From assembly GCA_945494785.1 (NCBI GenBank), contig CALYVN010000002.1:1-64000 (forward strand): a stretch of 64,000 nucleotides of DNA, written 5' to 3'. The notes under the pieces are model-generated. The model searched no databases. It was not told where the DNA came from and worked only from the letters and a program-made list of their open reading frames with translations. Positions 19,981 to 29,223 of the stretch are shown piece by piece; the first letter of the stretch is position 1, and every line of letters begins with the position of its first letter. Position numbers and translations under genes: made by a program. The DNA comes from an uncultured Alistipes sp. GTDB lineage: Bacteria > Bacteroidota > Bacteroidia > Bacteroidales > Rikenellaceae.

Positions 19981-20274
19981 ATGACCAACAAGGAGATTAT
20001 AGACGCTCTCTCGGCGGATGTGCGCAAACTGATGCAGCAACATGCCGCTGCTGTGGAGCAACTGCGTGCCGCTCGCAAAACCAACGAGGAGCAGGCACAG
20101 AAAATACGCTCCTTGCAGGAGTTGGCAAAGGCCAACAAAGAGGAGATTGCCCGTTTGCGTTTGGGCAACGCTCTCGAAAAAGGCAGTGGCGACAAATCGG
20201 CTGCAAGGGCGCAGGTAAACCGTTTATTGCGGGAGGTGGACAAGTGCATTGCATTGATTTCAAACGAGATATAA
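19981..20274 (+). CDS. small coiled-coil protein upstream of zapA (ZapB-like position)
   Basis: MTNKEIIDALSADVRKLMQQHAAAVEQLRAARKTNEEQAQKIRSLQELAKANKEEIARLR; heptad-like composition. Confidence 0.65.
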   Translation: MTNKEIIDALSADVRKLMQQHAAAVEQLRAARKTNEEQAQKIRSLQELAKANKEEIARLRLGNALEKGSGDKSAARAQVNRLLREVDKCIALISNEI

Positions 20275-20289
20275 TAGAGACACGGAGAG

Positions 20290-20589
20290 ATGGGCGACGA
20301 GCGAGCATTGGAGATAAAGTTGCGAATAGCAGGCAAGACCTATAACATGACGATAGATCCCCGCAAGGAGGAGGTTTATCGCCTTGCCGAGCGCGAAATC
20401 AACCGCATGGCAGCCAAATACGAGCAGGCGCATTTGGACGGATATGGCGCACAGGACTACCTTGCCATTGTCGCTTTGCAACTCGCCATTTCGAATATCC
20501 GTCTGGCTCAAAGTCGCGAAATCGGCGACGAAAATTTGAAACGGTTGGCCGAACTCGCCCGCGAGGTCGAACAGCATCTCAACCGATAA
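20290..20589 (+). CDS. zapA: cell division protein ZapA
   Basis: KLRIAGKTYNMTIDPRKEEVYRLAEREINRMAAKYEQ. Confidence 0.82.
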   Translation: MGDERALEIKLRIAGKTYNMTIDPRKEEVYRLAEREINRMAAKYEQAHLDGYGAQDYLAIVALQLAISNIRLAQSREIGDENLKRLAELAREVEQHLNR

Positions 20590-20893
20590 TCTGCCAAGCA
20601 TCCCACGCAAGGGCGCAGAGATGCGCATGAGGGAGCAGAAAAGGGCGTAAATAGGTGCAAGAGTGCGCCGGCAGAGGAAGGCGGAGGAACGGGCAGAGAG
20701 CAGGAGAGAAAGAGGAACGGAGAAGAGAGCCGGAAGAGAGGGACAACGAAGAGGACGAAGGGGACGAAGAGGGCAGAGAGAAGTAACGGAGAGAAAAAGT
20801 TTCGTGTGAAAGTTGCACGAGAGATTGAAAATGAGAATTTTCGTCTGCAAAGGCGATACGCAGCGTTCTTTTAACATACAGTAAGGAAAATAC

Positions 20894-21088
20894 CCGCATA
20901 GATTCCTAAGCTTTGCGAAACTGAACAATTATTACATTGGGGTAGACTCGATGCGTCAAAACCGGGCCTTGTAGCCCGCAAGGGTGAGTACGTGAGTACC
21001 GATGGAGGGTTGCGACGATATGTAAGCCCCACACATGACTTATCGGCAGATTCGTCAAACAAGAGAAGGAATCGATGCGGTTTTTTTT
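20894..21088 (+). ncRNA. ssrS: 6S-like RNA candidate between zapA and rny
   Basis: Terminal closing stem CCGCATagATTCCT (20894-20907) with AGGAATcgATGCGG (21067-21080), second stem TTTGCGAA/TTCGTCAAA, poly-T at 21081-21088; ~195 nt; zapA linkage typical of 6S in other phyla. Confidence 0.65.
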
Positions 21089-21201
21089 GTATGCGGTACT
21101 TTGGCTGCGCAGCAGAAAAAAGAGACGACAACGAACAAACATAAACAAATATAAATTAACGGATTACAAACATACCAATAACAGTTTTTTAGAGCAAGAT
21201 T

Positions 21202-22731
21202 ATGAATATATTGATTATCGTAAGCATCGCCGTTGTGGTATCGGCCATATCGGGTTTCGCAACGTTCTATGCCGTAAAGGCGCGTTCGTCTGCGATTCTG
21301 AAAGAGGCCGAGAATGAGGGCGAAATGATTAAGAAAGAGAAGATTCTGCAAGCAAAAGAGAAGTTCATGCAACTCAAAAGCGAGTACGACAAGCAGGTCA
21401 ATGAGCGCAATCAGCGTCTGAACCAGAGCGAGCAGCGTGCCAAGCAGATTGAGTCGCAACTTCAAAACCAGCAGCGGGAGATGGAGCGCAAAATTGCCGA
21501 CAACGACCGCCTGAAAGAGAAGATGGAGAGTCAGATGCAGGCTCTCGAACACAAAAAGGAGGAGTTGGCGCAACTGATGAGCGAGCAGAATGCACGGCTC
21601 GAACAAATCTCGGGCATGAGTTCGGAGGAGGCAAAAAACAGCCTTATCGAGAATATGAAGGCCGAAGCCAAGAGCGAGGCTGCCGCCTACATCAACGAGA
21701 CGGTCGAGGAGGCGAAACTCACGGCGACGAAAGAGGCCAAACGTATCATCGTGGCTTCGATTCAGCGTGTGGCAACCGAAACGGCGATAGAAAATTCGGT
21801 AACGGTGTTCAACATCGATTCCGACGAGGTCAAGGGTCGTATCATCGGTCGCGAGGGTCGCAATATCCGCGCCCTCGAAGCAGCCACAGGTATAGAAATC
21901 ATCGTGGACGATACGCCCGAAGCGATTATCCTCAGCGGATTCGACCCAGTGCGTCGCGAGATTGCCCGTTTGGCACTGCATCAACTCGTTACCGACGGCC
22001 GTATCCATCCCGCACGCATCGAGGAGGTGGTTGCCAAGGTCAAGAAACAGATAGAGGAGGAGATTGTCGAAGTCGGCAAACGTACGACAATCGACCTCGG
22101 TATTCACGGTCTGCATCCCGAACTGATACGCCTTATCGGTAAGATGAAATATCGTTCGTCGTATGGTCAGAACCTGTTGCAGCACGCTCGCGAAACGGCC
22201 AATCTGGCAGGTATCATGGCTGCCGAATTGGGTCTGAATCCGAAGGCGGCACGCCGTGCGGGTCTGTTGCACGATATAGGCAAGGTGCCTGATGACGAGC
22301 CGGAACTGCCTCACGCAATTATCGGTATGAAACTTGCCGAGAAATACAAGGAGAAGGCCGAAATATGCAACGCCATAGGTGCGCACCACGACGAGGTCGA
22401 GATGACTTCGCTCATTGCGCCGATTATTCAGGTGTGCGATGCCATTTCGGGTGCCCGTCCGGGTGCTCGCCGTGAGGTTATCGAGTCGTATATCAAGCGA
22501 TTGAAGGAGATGGAGGATATAGCCCTGTCGTATGACGGCGTGGTCAAGACATACGCCATTCAGGCAGGTCGTGAATTGCGCGTTATCGTAGGTGCGGACA
22601 AGTTGTCCGATGCCGAGAGCGAGAATCTGTCGCACGAAATCGCCAAGAAGATACAGGACGAAATGACCTATCCGGGTCAGGTCAAAATTACCGTTATCCG
22701 CGAAACCCGCAGCGTAAGTTACGCGAAATAG
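21202..22731 (+). CDS. rny: ribonuclease Y
   Basis: N-terminal TM, long coiled coil, KH region [47 protein letters not shown] motif LLHDIGK. Confidence 0.97.
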   Translation: MNILIIVSIAVVVSAISGFATFYAVKARSSAILKEAENEGEMIKKEKILQAKEKFMQLKSEYDKQVNERNQRLNQSEQRAKQIESQLQNQQREMERKIADNDRLKEKMESQMQALEHKKEELAQLMSEQNARLEQISGMSSEEAKNSLIENMKAEAKSEAAAYINETVEEAKLTATKEAKRIIVASIQRVATETAIENSVTVFNIDSDEVKGRIIGREGRNIRALEAATGIEIIVDDTPEAIILSGFDPVRREIARLALHQLVTDGRIHPARIEEVVAKVKKQIEEEIVEVGKRTTIDLGIHGLHPELIRLIGKMKYRSSYGQNLLQHARETANLAGIMAAELGLNPKAARRAGLLHDIGKVPDDEPELPHAIIGMKLAEKYKEKAEICNAIGAHHDEVEMTSLIAPIIQVCDAISGARPGARREVIESYIKRLKEMEDIALSYDGVVKTYAIQAGRELRVIVGADKLSDAESENLSHEIAKKIQDEMTYPGQVKITVIRETRSVSYAK

Positions 22732-22752
22732 GCAGGTCGCGCTTTACGATTG

Positions 22753-22794
22753 TCTCCCCGAATCGCTCCTTTACACAAAGGCGGTTCGGGGAGA
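22753..22794 (+). terminator. intrinsic terminator downstream of rny
   Basis: TCTCCCCGAA...TTCGGGGAGA then TGTTTTTG. Confidence 0.8.
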
Positions 22795-22913
22795 TGTTTT
22801 TGTCGGACGGATACGGCAAGAGGTGTCGGATGTCGAAAAGTTGCGGTTTTTGGTCGAGAAATCGTGCGGCAGGTTGTTGGATATTCTCGCAGTTCTTACT
22901 ATCTTTGTCGTGT

Positions 22914-23684
22914 ATGGAAAGCGATAGATTGATATTTGTAACGAACGACGACGGCTTTGCGTCGAAAGGTTTTGCCGCGGCGATAGAGGTGGCTCGTCGT
23001 TTCGGCAGGGTGGTAGCCGTTGCCCCCGAGTGTATGCAGAGCGGCATGAGTCAGGCCATTACCATTTACAACCCGCTCTATCTGCGCAAGGTGCGCGACG
23101 AGGAGAATGTTACGGTCTATGCCCTCTCGGGTACGCCTGTGGATTGCGTCAAGATGGCGTTCGACTATATGTTCGGCGACCGCAGACCCGATTTGGCTAT
23201 TTCGGGTATAAATCATGGCTCCAATTCGGCGGTAAACGTACTCTATTCGGGTACCATGGGTGCAGCCATAGAGGCTTCGTTCTATGATATTCCCGCTGTC
23301 GGGTTGTCGGTACTCGACCACTCGGAGGATGCCGATTTCGAAGCGGCGGTGGAGTATGGCGCAAAAATTGTCGAGCGGGTGTTGGAGCAGCAGGTGCCGA
23401 TGCCGTTGTGTCTGAATGTGAATGTGCCTGCCATTCCGAAGGCGGAGATTAAGGGCGTAAAGGTTTGCCGACAGACGCGGGGCTATTGGCGCGAGGATTT
23501 CTTTCGTCACGAAGATCCGCGCGGTCGGGAGTATTTCTGGCTGACGGGTGCGTTCGAAAACAAAGAGCCGCAGGCGCAGGATAGCGACGAGTGGGCTTTG
23601 AATAACGGCTATGTCTCGGTTGTCCCCGTACAGACCGACATGACCGCGTACACGCAGATGGATGCGCTGAAAAAGATATTGTAA
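22914..23684 (+). CDS. surE: 5'/3'-nucleotidase SurE
   Basis: DRLIFVTNDDGFASKGFAAAIEVARRFGRVVAVAPECMQSGMSQAIT; start trimmed to 22914. Confidence 0.95.
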   Translation: MESDRLIFVTNDDGFASKGFAAAIEVARRFGRVVAVAPECMQSGMSQAITIYNPLYLRKVRDEENVTVYALSGTPVDCVKMAFDYMFGDRRPDLAISGINHGSNSAVNVLYSGTMGAAIEASFYDIPAVGLSVLDHSEDADFEAAVEYGAKIVERVLEQQVPMPLCLNVNVPAIPKAEIKGVKVCRQTRGYWREDFFRHEDPRGREYFWLTGAFENKEPQAQDSDEWALNNGYVSVVPVQTDMTAYTQMDALKKIL

Positions 23685-23699
23685 CCAACAATTCCGAAT

Positions 23700-24713
23700 A
23701 TGGAGAGCGTCGTCGGATTGAGAGTCGTTTTGATGGTCGAACTGATTATTCAGTTGGTGGCAACCGTCTTTGCCATCCGATTGATACGGCGCACGAAATA
23801 CAATGTCATCTGGATTTTCTGTATCGTCGGTTTCGTGGCATTGTCCATAGAGCGGGTGTGCCAATTGACGATGTTCGATTTGCTGACTACCATACCGAAG
23901 GGTTTTGTGGCTGTGGATGTGTTGGTGTCGCTGTGTATTTCGGCTGCCGTATTGTTCGCCAGCCGCCTAATCAACCATATCGACCGATTGGACAGACAGC
24001 GGCAACTCTTCAACAAGCGCATCCTTACCGCCGTGTTGCGCGCCGAAGAGAAATCGCGCTCCGATTTTGCCAAGGAGTTGCATGACGGATTGGGTCCGTT
24101 GCTCTCGTCGGCAAAAATGTCGCTTTCGGCACTGTCGCGCAAGAATCTGCCTGCCGAACAGCAGAGCATCATGGATAATACGGCGTATGTCATCGACGAG
24201 GCCATACGGTCGGTGCGCGAAATCTCCAACAACATGTCGCCACAGGTGTTGGTGGATTTCGGACTTGCACAGGGTGTCAAGGGCTTTATATCGCGCAGCG
24301 TGGCTCTGAACGGCGCAAATATACATTTTGTAACGAATCTGCATGCGGAGCGTTTCGACAAGGATGTGGAGGTGATTATGTACCGCATAATTTGCGAATT
24401 GATAAACAACTCGCTCAAACATTCCGGCTGCTCTGCCATAAATGTATCGCTTTCGCTGAATGGGGCTGAACTGAAATTGTACTATACCGACAACGGTCGG
24501 GGCTTCAATCCGAAGGCGGTACTCGATTGCGGCATGGGGTTGTCGAATATAGCCTCGCGCGTCAATTCGCTCAGCGGTACGTTCGATATTTCGAGTCGCA
24601 AGGGCGAGGGAATGAGTGCTACCGTTGTCATCAATGCGTGCGGCAGCGAAACGGCGCGGAAACAGGAGAGGGGAGATGGACGAAACAAGAAAACGAATCG
24701 TGTTGGTCGATGA
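23700..24713 (+). CDS. sensor histidine kinase (NarX/HisKA_3 type)
   Basis: EEKSRSDFAKELHDGLGPLLSSAKMSLSAL H-box; GLSNIASRVNSLSGTFDISSRKGEGM ATPase. Confidence 0.9.
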   Translation: MESVVGLRVVLMVELIIQLVATVFAIRLIRRTKYNVIWIFCIVGFVALSIERVCQLTMFDLLTTIPKGFVAVDVLVSLCISAAVLFASRLINHIDRLDRQRQLFNKRILTAVLRAEEKSRSDFAKELHDGLGPLLSSAKMSLSALSRKNLPAEQQSIMDNTAYVIDEAIRSVREISNNMSPQVLVDFGLAQGVKGFISRSVALNGANIHFVTNLHAERFDKDVEVIMYRIICELINNSLKHSGCSAINVSLSLNGAELKLYYTDNGRGFNPKAVLDCGMGLSNIASRVNSLSGTFDISSRKGEGMSATVVINACGSETARKQERGDGRNKKTNRVGR

Positions 24714-25317
24714 CCATGCGTTGTTCCGCAACGGTCTGAAAGGTCTTATCGACGGTCGCAACGGCTGTTGCGTGGTCGGAGAGTTCTCGGACGGAGCCGA
24801 CTTTGTGAAGGCACTGCCGTCGATGGATGCCGATGCGGTCTTTATGGATATATCGATGCCTGTGATGAACGGCGACGAGGCAACTACCGAGGCATTGCGT
24901 CAAAAACCGGATTTGAAGGTGATATGTTTGTCGATGTTCGGCGACGAGAAATACTATTCGCGGATGATGGAGGCGGGAGCAAAGGGCTTTCTGCTCAAAG
25001 ATTCCGATATCGACGAGGTCTTCGATGCTTTGGAGACGGTTATGGCAGGCGAGAATTATCTTTGCCATGCTTTGTTGGAATCCATCTCGGGGTCGATGCA
25101 CAGCGGCGCGGAGAATCCCGATGCACTGTCGGAGCGGGAGTCGGATGTACTGCTCGGAATCTGCCGCGGGTTATCGAATCAGGAGATTGCCGACTCGCTT
25201 TTCATCTCGAAACGGACGGTCGATGCCCATCGTGCGAACATCCTCGAAAAGACAGGATGCAAAAATACGGCGAGCCTCGTGGTCTATGCGGTCAAAAACG
25301 GATTGGTCGAGGTGTGA
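24676..25317 (+). CDS. LuxR/NarL-family response regulator
   Basis: RIVLVDDHALFRNGLKGLI...LSERESDVLLGICRGLSNQEIADSLFISKRTVDAHRANILEKTG; overlaps kinase end. Confidence 0.93.
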   Translation: MDETRKRIVLVDDHALFRNGLKGLIDGRNGCCVVGEFSDGADFVKALPSMDADAVFMDISMPVMNGDEATTEALRQKPDLKVICLSMFGDEKYYSRMMEAGAKGFLLKDSDIDEVFDALETVMAGENYLCHALLESISGSMHSGAENPDALSERESDVLLGICRGLSNQEIADSLFISKRTVDAHRANILEKTGCKNTASLVVYAVKNGLVEV

Positions 25318-25445
25318 GTTTATAGGCGTATTTTGTAAACGGACAACGAATTGTTATAAAAATCCCCGAATTGATTACGATTCATAATAATTATTCCTAT
25401 ATTTGCAATAGAAAAACAAATCAATAACCTTAAAACATTATAACT

Positions 25446-26786
25446 ATGAATGTAAACAATTTGATGGCCGATTTGGAGCGCAAACACCCGGGCGAGAGCG
25501 AATATCTGCAAGCGGTGCGCGAAGTGTTGGAGTCGGTCGAGGAGGTGTATAACCAACATCCCGAATTCGAACAGGCCAAAATCGTGGAGCGTATGGTTGA
25601 GCCTGACCGTATCATCACATTCCGCGTAACGTGGGTCGATGACCGCGGCACGATTCAGACCAATTTGGGCTATCGCGTACAGTTCAACAGCGCGATAGGT
25701 CCGTACAAAGGCGGTTTGCGATTCCATAAAGCGGTCAATCCGTCTATGCTGAAATTCCTCGGATTCGAGCAGACTTTCAAAAACGCGCTTACCACGTTGC
25801 CTATGGGCGGTGCGAAGGGCGGTTCCGATTTCGACCCTGTCGGCAAGTCGGATGCCGAGATTATGCGTTTCTGCCAGGCGTTTATGCTCGAATTGTGGAA
25901 GAATATAGGTCCGGATACCGACGTGCCTGCGGGAGATGTAGGTGTGGGAGGCCGTGAGATTGGTTTCCTCTACGGTATGTACAAGAAACTCGCCCGCGAG
26001 TATAATACGGGCGTACTGACGGGCAAGGGTATGACTTGGGGTGGTTCGCTGATTCGTCCTGAGGCTACCGGTTTCGGCGCACTCTATTTCGTGCAACACA
26101 TGCTGCACAAGGCGGGTTGCGACATAAAGGGTGCAACGGTGGCAATCTCGGGCTTCGGCAACGTGGCTTGGGGTGCTGCAACGAAGGCTACCGAACTAGG
26201 TGCGAAGGTTATCGCCATTTCGGGTCCCGACGGCGTGATTTACAACCCTAACGGCATGACCAAGGAGAAAATCGACTATATGTTGGAGTTGCGTGCCTCG
26301 AATCGCAACATCGTCTCGCCGTTTGCCGAGAAGTTCAAGGATGCCACATTCACTCCGAACAAGAAGGCTTGGAGCATCAAGTGCGACATCGCTTTGCCTT
26401 GCGCATTCCAAAACGAATTGACGGGCGACGATGCCAAGGAGTTGCTTGCCAACGGAACATGGTGCGCTGCCGAGGTGTCGAACATGGGTTGCACTCCGGA
26501 GGCTATCGCCGCATTCCAAAATGCAGGTATCCTCTTTGCACCGGGTAAGGCCGTCAATGCAGGCGGTGTGGCAACTTCGGGCTTGGAGATGACGCAGAAC
26601 GCGATGCATATCTCGTGGTCGGCAGAAGAGGTCGATGCCAAACTGCACTATATCATGCAGAGCATTCACGAGGCGTGCGTCAAGTATGGCACACAACCCG
26701 ACGGCTATATCAACTATGTAAAGGGTGCCAACATCGCCGGATTTATGAAGGTGGCACATGCAATGTTGGAGCAGGGAATAATCTAA
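25446..26786 (+). CDS. gdhA: NADP-specific glutamate dehydrogenase
   Basis: KGGLRFHKAVNPSMLKFLGFEQTFKNALTTLPMGGAKGGSDFDP. Confidence 0.96.
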   Translation: MNVNNLMADLERKHPGESEYLQAVREVLESVEEVYNQHPEFEQAKIVERMVEPDRIITFRVTWVDDRGTIQTNLGYRVQFNSAIGPYKGGLRFHKAVNPSMLKFLGFEQTFKNALTTLPMGGAKGGSDFDPVGKSDAEIMRFCQAFMLELWKNIGPDTDVPAGDVGVGGREIGFLYGMYKKLAREYNTGVLTGKGMTWGGSLIRPEATGFGALYFVQHMLHKAGCDIKGATVAISGFGNVAWGAATKATELGAKVIAISGPDGVIYNPNGMTKEKIDYMLELRASNRNIVSPFAEKFKDATFTPNKKAWSIKCDIALPCAFQNELTGDDAKELLANGTWCAAEVSNMGCTPEAIAAFQNAGILFAPGKAVNAGGVATSGLEMTQNAMHISWSAEEVDAKLHYIMQSIHEACVKYGTQPDGYINYVKGANIAGFMKVAHAMLEQGII

Positions 26787-26845
26787 TCGGCGCAAAGCCG
26801 TAAACTGCGGTGTGTCATAATTGCCGACTACCGCGTTATTATCGA

Positions 26846-26893
26846 AAAGAGGACGCAGACATTTACGTCAAGTAAACTTCTGTCGCCCTCTTT
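26846..26893 (+). terminator. long hairpin downstream of gdhA
   Basis: AAAGAGG-CG-CAGA ... TCTG-CG-CCTCTTT enclosing TTTAC-gtcaa-GTAAA. Confidence 0.5.
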
Positions 26894-26983
26894 CTCAATG
26901 CCTTGCATTCGACTAATTCTTGCACACCTTTGTTTTTGGAAATAGTTAATGGACAGATGGCGTCGCGGTTATGCGGCAACGAA

Positions 26984-27011
26984 AAACGGCAGACTTTCAG
27001 GTCTGCCGTTT
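26984..27011 (-). terminator. terminator of OmpA-like gene
   Basis: AAACGGCAGAC-tttcag-GTCTGCCGTTT. Confidence 0.75.
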
Positions 27012-27029
27012 GTTTGTTGCAAGCGATGA

Positions 27030-28229
27030 TTAGTAAATCACCACGATACGGTTGTGTGCAGGTTTGCCGAACGGACAATCTGTCGTGCCGCAGTTGCGAA
27101 CATCGAGACGGTTGCGATCGACACCCTTGCTTACGAGGTAATCGGCTGCGATGCGTGCGCGTTTGCCAGCCAAACGGGCATTTGCCTTCGGTGTGCCGGT
27201 CTGCTTGTCGGCGAAACCATCGACGCGGAATACCTTCTTGTCGGAAGCCTTGATATGCTCGGCAATAAGGTCGAGACGCTTTTTGTTGGTGCTCGAAAGA
27301 ACCGAGTAGCCGTAAGCATAGAACAACATCTCGTCGTAATTGTCGGTATCTACCGCCTCCTTGGCAGATTCTGCCTGAGGTCTCTCTTTCTTGGCATTCT
27401 TCAAAGCCTCAGCCTGCTCGGCTGCAAGTTGCTCGGCTGCTGCCAAAGCCTTTGCCTGTTCGTCGGCCAAAGCCTTCAATTTGTTGGACTTCGCCTTGGC
27501 TGCCTTAGCCTCGTCTTGCGACTTCTTCAAGTTGGCAAGCATCGCCTTTGCCTCCTCTTCGGTTGCTCCCGAACGCTCGAACGTGCGCTTGTTGAAACGG
27601 TAGGTTGCACCTACATATACGTTAAGACCATGGAAACGGTTGCTCTTGATGGAGGAAACGGGACGATACTCCGAATCGGCCAACAGATATTCCAACGTCA
27701 GGTCGATGCTGACTGCTTTGCATACGTTGAAGCGGTTTTGCCAACCGAGGTCGCCGACAAATTGTACGGTACGATATTCTTTGTGGTCCAATGCGCTGCC
27801 ACCGACACCTGCACCGAGGAAGAGAATCGAATTCCAGATGCGGTTGTCTTTGTAGCCGCCAATCCAATTTGTCAAATCCATCATAAAGTCGGGGTGGAAG
27901 AGGATGTAAGACCAATTGCACTCACTACCGGTAGCGGTGGTGTGAGTAAATTTGCCGCCTTCGCCTACAAGTCGTACACCGAATACGGGGTGGAACCATT
28001 TGCCTACGCCAACGTATGCTCCGGCAAGTACCGAATTGGAGATACCGCTGCCGTTACCCATGTTGAAGGTAGGGCCTACACCGGCCTGAATCTCCCAGTT
28101 ATCCCAGAAACCGTTGGAGATGAAGCCTTTGACATTGGAACTCTTTTGCTTCCCGTTGTTGTCTGCCGCCATTGCGCTGCCGGCAACCAAGAGTGCCGCT
28201 GCAAGGACGAAAATAAAATTCTTTTTCAT
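27030..28229 (-). CDS. OmpA family outer membrane protein (barrel + coiled coil + OmpA C-domain)
   Basis: Signal MKKNFIFVLAAALLVAGSAMA; C-terminal VFRVDGFADKQTGTPKANARLAGKRARIAADYL. Start trimmed to 28229. Confidence 0.88.
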   Translation of the reverse strand: MKKNFIFVLAAALLVAGSAMAADNNGKQKSSNVKGFISNGFWDNWEIQAGVGPTFNMGNGSGISNSVLAGAYVGVGKWFHPVFGVRLVGEGGKFTHTTATGSECNWSYILFHPDFMMDLTNWIGGYKDNRIWNSILFLGAGVGGSALDHKEYRTVQFVGDLGWQNRFNVCKAVSIDLTLEYLLADSEYRPVSSIKSNRFHGLNVYVGATYRFNKRTFERSGATEEEAKAMLANLKKSQDEAKAAKAKSNKLKALADEQAKALAAAEQLAAEQAEALKNAKKERPQAESAKEAVDTDNYDEMLFYAYGYSVLSSTNKKRLDLIAEHIKASDKKVFRVDGFADKQTGTPKANARLAGKRARIAADYLVSKGVDRNRLDVRNCGTTDCPFGKPAHNRIVVIY

Positions 28230-28359
28230 AATTGGGCTTGTTTGTTGTATTTGTAATCTCTTATTGTGCCAATATATACTTAACAAAGCAAAGATATACA
28301 ATATTTTTCAAATGCAACATTTATACCAAAAAAATTATCTTGCAGAGCAAAAAAAAATA

Positions 28360-28380
28360 GCGACAGACCGAGCCTGTCGC
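28360..28380 (-). terminator. intrinsic terminator
   Basis: Minus-strand GCGACAG-GCTCGGT-CTGTCGC-TATTTTTTTTT. Confidence 0.8.
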
Positions 28381-28401
28381 TTGTGTGGCAAACGGGTGTC
28401 A

Positions 28402-28986
28402 TCAATATATAGCCACGACCCTGTTATGTTCGGGACAACCTATGGTGCATGGCGCAGTGCCGCAACTGTCCACTTCGAGCCGATTGGCATCGAAGCCTTT
28501 TTCGATAAGATAGTCTGCTGCTATGCGGGCGCGTTTTTCTGCCAAACGTTCGTTGACCGACGGTGTGCCGGTACTGCTGTCGGCAAAAACATCTACTTTG
28601 AATATCTTGTCGCTCGAAGCGTTGATTCGTTCGGCAACTCTGTCCAACTGTGTTTTGTGTTCGTCGGTCAGTGCCGAATATCCGCATGCGTACAGCAGAA
28701 TCTCCGCCTCTTTCTTTCCGGTCTTGGAGGTTTTCGATGCCGATTTGCTGTGTTGCAACTCCTCTTTCAAAGCGGCGTTTTCGCTTTCTAGCCGTTTAAT
28801 CTCTTCATCCGCACGGTTTGCCTTTGTCGTCTGTCGGTTGGCCTCGTTGCGTGCATTGCGTGCATCGGTCTCGGCATCTGCCGCGCTTTTCGACAGGCAT
28901 TTGACCTTCTCCAATACCGCTTTGACCTCCGTTTCGCTCATTCCCGCACGGTCAAAGATATATCTTGTTTTTGGTTTGTACAACAA
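28402..28986 (-). CDS. truncated OmpA-like paralog (coiled coil + OmpA C-domain, no signal/barrel)
   Basis: C-terminus IFKVDVFADSSTGTPSVNERLAEKRARIAADYLIEKGFDANRLEVDSCGT parallels 27030..28229; only a TTG start at 28986, first in-frame ATG at 28941. Confidence 0.65.
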   Translation of the reverse strand: MLYKPKTRYIFDRAGMSETEVKAVLEKVKCLSKSAADAETDARNARNEANRQTTKANRADEEIKRLESENAALKEELQHSKSASKTSKTGKKEAEILLYACGYSALTDEHKTQLDRVAERINASSDKIFKVDVFADSSTGTPSVNERLAEKRARIAADYLIEKGFDANRLEVDSCGTAPCTIGCPEHNRVVAIY

Positions 28987-29144
28987 TATAAGTCATTGAT
29001 ATAATGCTTATTGTGTACTTATTGGCGCAATATACCCGCGCATGTTGACGTGCTAAATTCTGATAAAACGATGATTATGCGCGAAGAATATCCGCACATA
29101 AAAAATCGTAAAAAAATTCGATTATTTCAGCCTTTTCCGACACA

Positions 29145-29186
29145 AAACGATACGACGGCGCAGAATTCTGCACCGTCGTATCGTTT
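29145..29186. terminator. 42-bp near-perfect palindrome downstream of nrdJ, probable terminator
   Basis: AAACGATACGACGG-c-GCAGAATTCTGC-a-CCGTCGTATCGTTT. Confidence 0.6.
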
Positions 29187-29223
29187 GCGAAAAAGAGCAG
29201 TCAGTCTCTGCCGACCCGTTCCG

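Noticed and set aside
20579-20928. Ser/Leu-rich minus-strand ORFs (106 aa, 222 aa) across the purine tract
   Set aside because: Low-complexity translation of a polypurine/polypyrimidine tract, overlapping the 6S-like RNA; no family resemblance.
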